A stretch of 64,000 nucleotides of DNA. Source: G965198795 sp965198795. GTDB lineage: Bacteria; Pseudomonadota; Alphaproteobacteria; Rhodospirillales; Casp-alpha2. Position 1 is the first letter of the stretch. Each line of letters begins with the position of its first letter. Of this stretch, positions 60,186 to 64,000 are shown in pieces. A program made the position numbers and the translations under genes. The stretch spans positions 2,170,001 through 2,234,000 of the forward strand of contig OZ240674.1 in NCBI GenBank assembly GCA_965198795.1, in the 5' to 3' direction. Below the pieces are notes generated by a model. That model ran no database searches. It was given only the letters and a program-made list of their open reading frames with translations, and was not told the origin of the DNA.

Positions 60186-61946
60186 ATGAAATTCTGTCTG
60201 CGCGTTTTACGTCATCATATCGGCGCCATAGCGGTCTTCGGCGCCGTCATCAACGTCCTGCTTCTGACCGTTCCGATCTACATGCTTCAATTGTACGACC
60301 GGGTTTTGTCGAGCCGCAGCGTGGAGACCCTGATCTCGTTGACGGCGATCACGGTCTTTCTGCTTCTGGTCATGGCCGCGCTGGACGTTCTGCGCGCCAG
60401 GCTGCTGGTGCGCATGGGAACGGTCCTGCACGAAAGCGTGTCCGCGCGTCTGTTCAACGCGATGATCGAACGCGCCGCCGCCCACCCCCGTGATGCGGTT
60501 CGCGAGGCGCAAAAAGACCTGCATGACATTCGCCAGTTCGTCTCCGGCACGGGTCTGGTCGCGATCATCGACGCGCCCTGGGCGGTTGTGTTCATGACCG
60601 TCATTTTCATCATTCACCCGTTGCTGGGGTCGGTGGCCCTTGCCGGGGCGGTTCTTCTGTTCGGTCTGGCGCTGATGGCCGATTTTTCGACCCGCGAAGG
60701 CCTGCGTGACGCCGGCACCGCGACCCTGCGCGCGGACCGGACCATGGGCGAAAGCCTGGCCAATGTCGACGCCGTGCGCGTCATGGGCATGACCGGCCGC
60801 CTGCGCCAGAGATGGCTGAACCGTCAATACGACGCCGTATCCCGGCAGGACGGGGTCGGCGACCGTCTGGGCGGCCTGACGGCGATCAGCAAATCCATGC
60901 GGTTGATGATGCAGGTGGCGATGCTGGGCGCGGGGGCGTGGCTGGCCCTGCGACAAATCATCACGCCCGGCTTCATGATCGCCGCATCAATCATCATGGC
61001 CCGCGCGCTGGCGCCGGTGGAACAGGCTTTGGTGGCGTGGCGCGGGTTTTCCGCCGCGCGGCAGGGGTACGGGCGATTGGATGGACTGTTTTCCGAAATC
61101 CCGGAGCGGGAAGCGGCCATGCCGGCGCCCGCCCCGGCGGCAAGGCTGACGGTGAAGGAATTGTTTGGCGGGCCGCCGGGCGCCGCCACGCCCGTCGTCA
61201 AAGGCGTCAGTATGCGTCTGGAACCGGGAACCGTATTGGGGATTGTCGGCCCCAGCGCCGCGGGCAAAACGACGCTGGTCAAGTTGTTGGTCGGGGCCTG
61301 GCCGCCGTCGGTCGGCGACGTGCGGCTGGACGGCGCCGAGGTCTGCCGCATGGACGCGCGGGACATGGGCCGGCATATCGGGTATTTGCCGCAGGAAGCC
61401 GAACTGTTCGAGGGCAGCGTGCGCGATAACATTTCGCGGTTTTCCGGCGGCGAGCCGGAACGGATCGTGCGCGCCGCCCGGCTGGCGGGCATCCATGACA
61501 TGATACTGCGGTTCCCGGACGGTTACGATACCGCCATCGGCCCGGAAGGCGTCGTCCTGTCGGGCGGACAGAAACAACGCATCGCGATGGCGCGGGCTTT
61601 TTTCGGCGATCCGGTCCTGATCGTCATGGACGAACCCGACGCGCACCTCGACGAGGACGGGCTGGCGGCGCTGTTCCATGCCCTGGTGGAACTGAAAAGA
61701 GAAGGCCGTGTCATCGTCGTGACGACGCACCGTCCCGCCATGATGAACGCCATCGACCGGCTCATGATCCTGCGCAACGGCGCCGTCGACCTGTTCGGTC
61801 CGACGCGGAATGTGTTGTCGAGGGTCCGCGCCAGAAGCGCCGCCGAGGACCCGGAGCTGAAGAAAGCGGAAGACGGCCCCGGCGTTTCCCGTCTTCCCGC
61901 GTCGTTCGGGTCTCAAGGGGGCGCGGATCATGACAGGGCGCGGTGA
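60186..61946 (+). CDS. Type I secretion system permease/ATPase (PrtD family)
   Basis: This 586-residue ABC exporter has an N-terminal TM domain (about six helices, LIGT1-type VINVLLLTVPIYMLQLYDRV) and an ATPase domain with Walker A GPSAAGKTTLVKLL, Q-loop IGYLPQEAELFEGSV, signature LSGGQKQRIAMARA, Walker B VLIVMDEPDAHLDEDG and switch His in VVVTTHRPA. It matches PrtD/LapB-like exporters of RTX proteins. The ~17-residue overlap with the HlyD gene supports one operon. The substrate is probably the RTX protein upstream. Confidence 0.93.
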   Translation: MKFCLRVLRHHIGAIAVFGAVINVLLLTVPIYMLQLYDRVLSSRSVETLISLTAITVFLLLVMAALDVLRARLLVRMGTVLHESVSARLFNAMIERAAAHPRDAVREAQKDLHDIRQFVSGTGLVAIIDAPWAVVFMTVIFIIHPLLGSVALAGAVLLFGLALMADFSTREGLRDAGTATLRADRTMGESLANVDAVRVMGMTGRLRQRWLNRQYDAVSRQDGVGDRLGGLTAISKSMRLMMQVAMLGAGAWLALRQIITPGFMIAASIIMARALAPVEQALVAWRGFSAARQGYGRLDGLFSEIPEREAAMPAPAPAARLTVKELFGGPPGAATPVVKGVSMRLEPGTVLGIVGPSAAGKTTLVKLLVGAWPPSVGDVRLDGAEVCRMDARDMGRHIGYLPQEAELFEGSVRDNISRFSGGEPERIVRAARLAGIHDMILRFPDGYDTAIGPEGVVLSGGQKQRIAMARAFFGDPVLIVMDEPDAHLDEDGLAALFHALVELKREGRVIVVTTHRPAMMNAIDRLMILRNGAVDLFGPTRNVLSRVRARSAAEDPELKKAEDGPGVSRLPASFGSQGGADHDRAR

Positions 61947-63336
61947 AAAAGCATTGACGATCCATGAAGAAGAAGCATCAAAGGGCGGTGAACTCAAGGC
62001 CGTCGTTCCGCGTGACGCGGTTTTGGATGATCAACCGTCCCGGTCGGATGAGGTAAGACGATCCTCGCGGCGCATCACGGCGACGGGATTGTCGATCATC
62101 GCGGTTTTGATCATCGGGTTCGGCGGTTGGGCGGGATTTGCGCCGCTGGCGAGCGGCGTGTTGGGTGAAGGCGTGATCGTCGCCGAAGGCGACCGCGGCA
62201 CGGTGCGGCACCTGGAAGGCGGCGTTGTCGCGGAGATCCTGGTGAACGAAGGCGATACGGTCGCCGCGGGTCAGGTGCTTGTACGATTGGACGACGTGCA
62301 GACGCGCGCGCAACTGGACTCTCTTCAGGCGGAATACGACGGTCATGCGGCGCGGCATGCGCGCCTGACGGCCGAGCGGGCGGGTGATGAGAACATTTCC
62401 TTTCCGAAAACCCTCATGGACCGGATCACGGCCGGGCATGTGCGGGAGATCGTTCTTGGAGAGAGGGCGCTGTTCGAAGAACGCCGGAACGCCTTGAACG
62501 TGTCGTTGTCGATGATCGCGCAAAGCCGGGCGCTCTATGGGCGTCATATCGCCGGCGCGAAAGCGCAGATCGCATCAATGAATACCCAACTCTCGATCAT
62601 CAAGGATGAACTGGCAGGTTTGGAGAAATTGCTCGCGCAGGGTCATATCGAGAAGCCACGGGTTCTGAGACTTAAACGTGAAGCGGCCCAGTTGGAAGGC
62701 GAGATCGGATCGGAAACGTCCTCGGTCGCGCAAGGTGAAATCAAAATTATCGAGTCGAGAATAGAAGAGGCCCGGATCAAAACGGATTTCCGCAAGAGCG
62801 TCGTGGCCGAATTGCGCGAGGTCCAGGATCGCCTGTTCGATCTGGAGGAACGGGTGTCCGCCACCAGGGACGTGCTGGAACGTCTCGATATTCGCGCGCC
62901 GGGAAACGGCGCCGTTCTCGATCTTCAGGTTCACGCCAGGGACGCGGTGCTTCTGCCGGGCGATCCGGTTCTGGATATCGTCCCGGCCGGAAAGATTTTG
63001 ACCGTCGAGACGAAAATCCGTCCGACCGACATCGACAATGTCGCGGTCGGCGCCGAGGCGGAAATCCGGTTCACGGCGTTTCGCCAAAGAACGACGCCGT
63101 CCGTGCTCGGGACCGTCACGACCGTCGCGGCCGATACGCTCAATGACGCCGAAACCAATGCTCCCTACTATACGGCGCGCGTGAAGGTCAGCGAGACCGA
63201 GCGCGGCCGCCTGGACGGCAAGCCCTTGGTGCCGGGCATGCCCGCCGACGTGACCATCCGGTCCGGCGAGCGGACCCTGATCGAATACCTGCTCGAGCCG
63301 CTGACGGACATGATGGCGCGGTCGTTCAAGGAATAG
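61930..63336 (+). CDS. Type I secretion membrane fusion protein (HlyD family)
   Basis: This 468-residue adaptor has a short cytoplasmic start, one TM helix (TGLSIIAVLIIGFGGWAGFAP), a biotinyl-lipoyl-like domain (VRHLEGGVVAEILVNEGDTV, VLVRLDDVQTRAQLDSLQAE), a long coiled coil (about 130-310) and a C-terminal lipoyl half (LDIRAPGNGAVLDLQVHARD) ending in the HlyD signature MPADVTIRSGERTLIEYLLE. It bridges the ABC exporter to an outer-membrane TolC protein, which is not encoded here. Confidence 0.93.
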   Translation: MTGRGEKALTIHEEEASKGGELKAVVPRDAVLDDQPSRSDEVRRSSRRITATGLSIIAVLIIGFGGWAGFAPLASGVLGEGVIVAEGDRGTVRHLEGGVVAEILVNEGDTVAAGQVLVRLDDVQTRAQLDSLQAEYDGHAARHARLTAERAGDENISFPKTLMDRITAGHVREIVLGERALFEERRNALNVSLSMIAQSRALYGRHIAGAKAQIASMNTQLSIIKDELAGLEKLLAQGHIEKPRVLRLKREAAQLEGEIGSETSSVAQGEIKIIESRIEEARIKTDFRKSVVAELREVQDRLFDLEERVSATRDVLERLDIRAPGNGAVLDLQVHARDAVLLPGDPVLDIVPAGKILTVETKIRPTDIDNVAVGAEAEIRFTAFRQRTTPSVLGTVTTVAADTLNDAETNAPYYTARVKVSETERGRLDGKPLVPGMPADVTIRSGERTLIEYLLEPLTDMMARSFKE

Positions 63337-63455
63337 CCTTGGGCCTTGTCTGGCGGAGTGAGTTTTTGCGGAACTATCGTGACGACGCCCCGACCTTGTT
63401 TGGAGCGCGAGGGTTGAAGCGCGATTCGGTCTCTATTCCAGGTGCGGGTGGAAGT

Positions 63456-63494
63456 GGCATGGGCTCCGACCTCGACGACGAGATCCCGTTCTGA
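63456..63494 (+). repeat. Right copy of the 39-bp ssb 3'-end repeat
   Basis: These 39 bases equal 56157-56195. Upstream, the frame reads PGAGGSG into [11 protein letters not shown], a second, slightly different Gly-rich linker end of SSB, so this copy is not only an exact duplication but an ssb-derived gene end. The ssb OB fold is missing here. It is interpreted as the displaced original 3' end of ssb, or an attachment-site-like duplication, at the right edge of the accessory segment. Confidence 0.85.
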
Positions 63495-63568
63495 TGATTT
63501 TCTGGACCGGCGGCCCGCGATCCGCTACGTAACGCCGTTGGCGGCGGTGGAAAGGAAAAAAACGAACC

Positions 63569-64000
63569 GTGCCGGTTAAAACACCTCTGATGGAACGTCT
63601 AGACCTGTCCGCACCGATTATTCAGGCGCCCATGGCGGGCAGCGATACGCCGGAGTTGGCCATCGCGGTCTCGGAAGCGGGCGGGTTGGGTTCCATGGGC
63701 ATGACCTATCTCGCGCCGGACGATATGAAAGGCCGCCTGAAGACGGTCCGAAGCCGCACCAACCGGGTGGTGAACGTTAATTTATTCGCTCCCCAGCCCA
63801 TTCCCCCGTTGCCTGGAGACACGTCGGAAGCCGTCGAACGCCTGCGGCCGTTCTATGAGGATTTGGGCGTCGGCCTCCCCGCCGTCTCGCCCGGCGCGGA
63901 TAAATTCGCAGACCGCTTTCCCCTGGTCTTGGAAGGAGGCGTCAAGGTGTTCAGCTTTATCATGGGGCTGATCCCGGAGGACGCGATGCGCGCGCTGAGG
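63569..64000 (+). CDS. Nitronate monooxygenase family protein (partial, 5' end)
   Basis: The frame from GTG 63569 (AAAGGA upstream) is open to the window edge over 144 codons. The N-terminus, LDLSAPIIQAPMAGSDTPEL, then GLGSMGMTYLAPDDM, VVNVNLFAPQP and VFSFIMGLIPEDAM, matches the FMN TIM barrel of 2-nitropropane dioxygenases. ATG 63590 is another possible start. The C-terminal half lies outside the window. Confidence 0.9.
   Translation, partial: MPVKTPLMERLDLSAPIIQAPMAGSDTPELAIAVSEAGGLGSMGMTYLAPDDMKGRLKTVRSRTNRVVNVNLFAPQPIPPLPGDTSEAVERLRPFYEDLGVGLPAVSPGADKFADRFPLVLEGGVKVFSFIMGLIPEDAMRALR

Noticed and set aside
56196..63455. The accessory segment as a prophage or classic integrase-borne island
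   Set aside because: No integrase, phage structural, replication or lysis gene was seen. The segment is described only as bracketed by ssb-derived repeats.

Overview
The window is a GC-rich stretch of an alphaproteobacterial chromosome, probably from a free-living Rhodospirillales-like lineage. This rests on family content and gene order: an NDUFS4-type complex I subunit beside tRNA-Pro, TrmFO, a UvrA-Ssb neighbourhood, and the alphaproteobacterial run dgt / SPOR / nagZ / M50 / scpAB / tatABC / serS / surE / pcm / LytM / yajC / secDF. No rRNA, CRISPR array or prophage was seen.

Layout. 1-1.6 kb: decayed membrane-protein and GAF fragments, a DUF192 protein, tRNA-Pro(TGG) and the complex I subunit. 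2-6.5 kb: a TAXI-type TRAP transporter (binding protein plus fused permease) convergent with L-2-hydroxyglutarate oxidase. 6.7-11 kb: tRNA-Arg(TCT) and a minus-strand run of ilvD, a truncated PilZ protein, a SufS-like aminotransferase and a homocysteine S-methyltransferase. 11.4-16 kb: GNAT, alcohol dehydrogenase, an exported unknown, exonuclease III and ErpA. 16.4-33.4 kb: the housekeeping run from dgt to the LysM/LytM lipoprotein, interrupted by an IS1595-like element and by an nhaA-sbtA-sbtB cassette. 33-40.6 kb: DM13 protein, 2-hydroxyacid dehydrogenase, Sel1 and IS5-type remnants, a DUF815 ATPase and yajC-secD-secF. 41-55 kb: superoxide dismutase, squalene/phytoene synthase-like protein, TrmFO, rhodanese, a two-subunit CoA-transferase, UvrA, an XRE regulator, an EamA/2OG-oxygenase pair facing a LysR regulator, and Ssb. 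56.2-63.5 kb: an accessory block with two unrecognised divergent genes, a broken RTX gene and a type I secretion ABC/HlyD pair. The window ends inside a nitronate monooxygenase gene.

Two structures stand out. First, positions 17629-20412 form a complete-looking mobile element. It has imperfect 21/22-bp terminal inverted repeats, near-perfect 8-bp target duplications, an IS1595-type transposase, and as passengers a C5-cytosine methyltransferase, a GIY-YIG nuclease and a 57-codon ORF. Consecutive genes overlap (TAATG, ATGA, 20 bp), so a predicted type II restriction-modification system appears to travel on an insertion sequence. It lies where argS is commonly found in relatives. Single-base frame disruptions occur in the transposase and in a T8 tract at the start of the methyltransferase.

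Second, the last 39 bp of ssb are repeated exactly at 63456-63494, bracketing a 7.3-kb segment that holds the RTX/type I secretion genes. This looks like an island inserted at the 3' end of ssb, though no integrase is present. The RTX gene keeps one reading frame across two in-frame stop codons, while its exporter genes are intact.

All calls come from reading the sequence and recalling family motifs; no database search was run.
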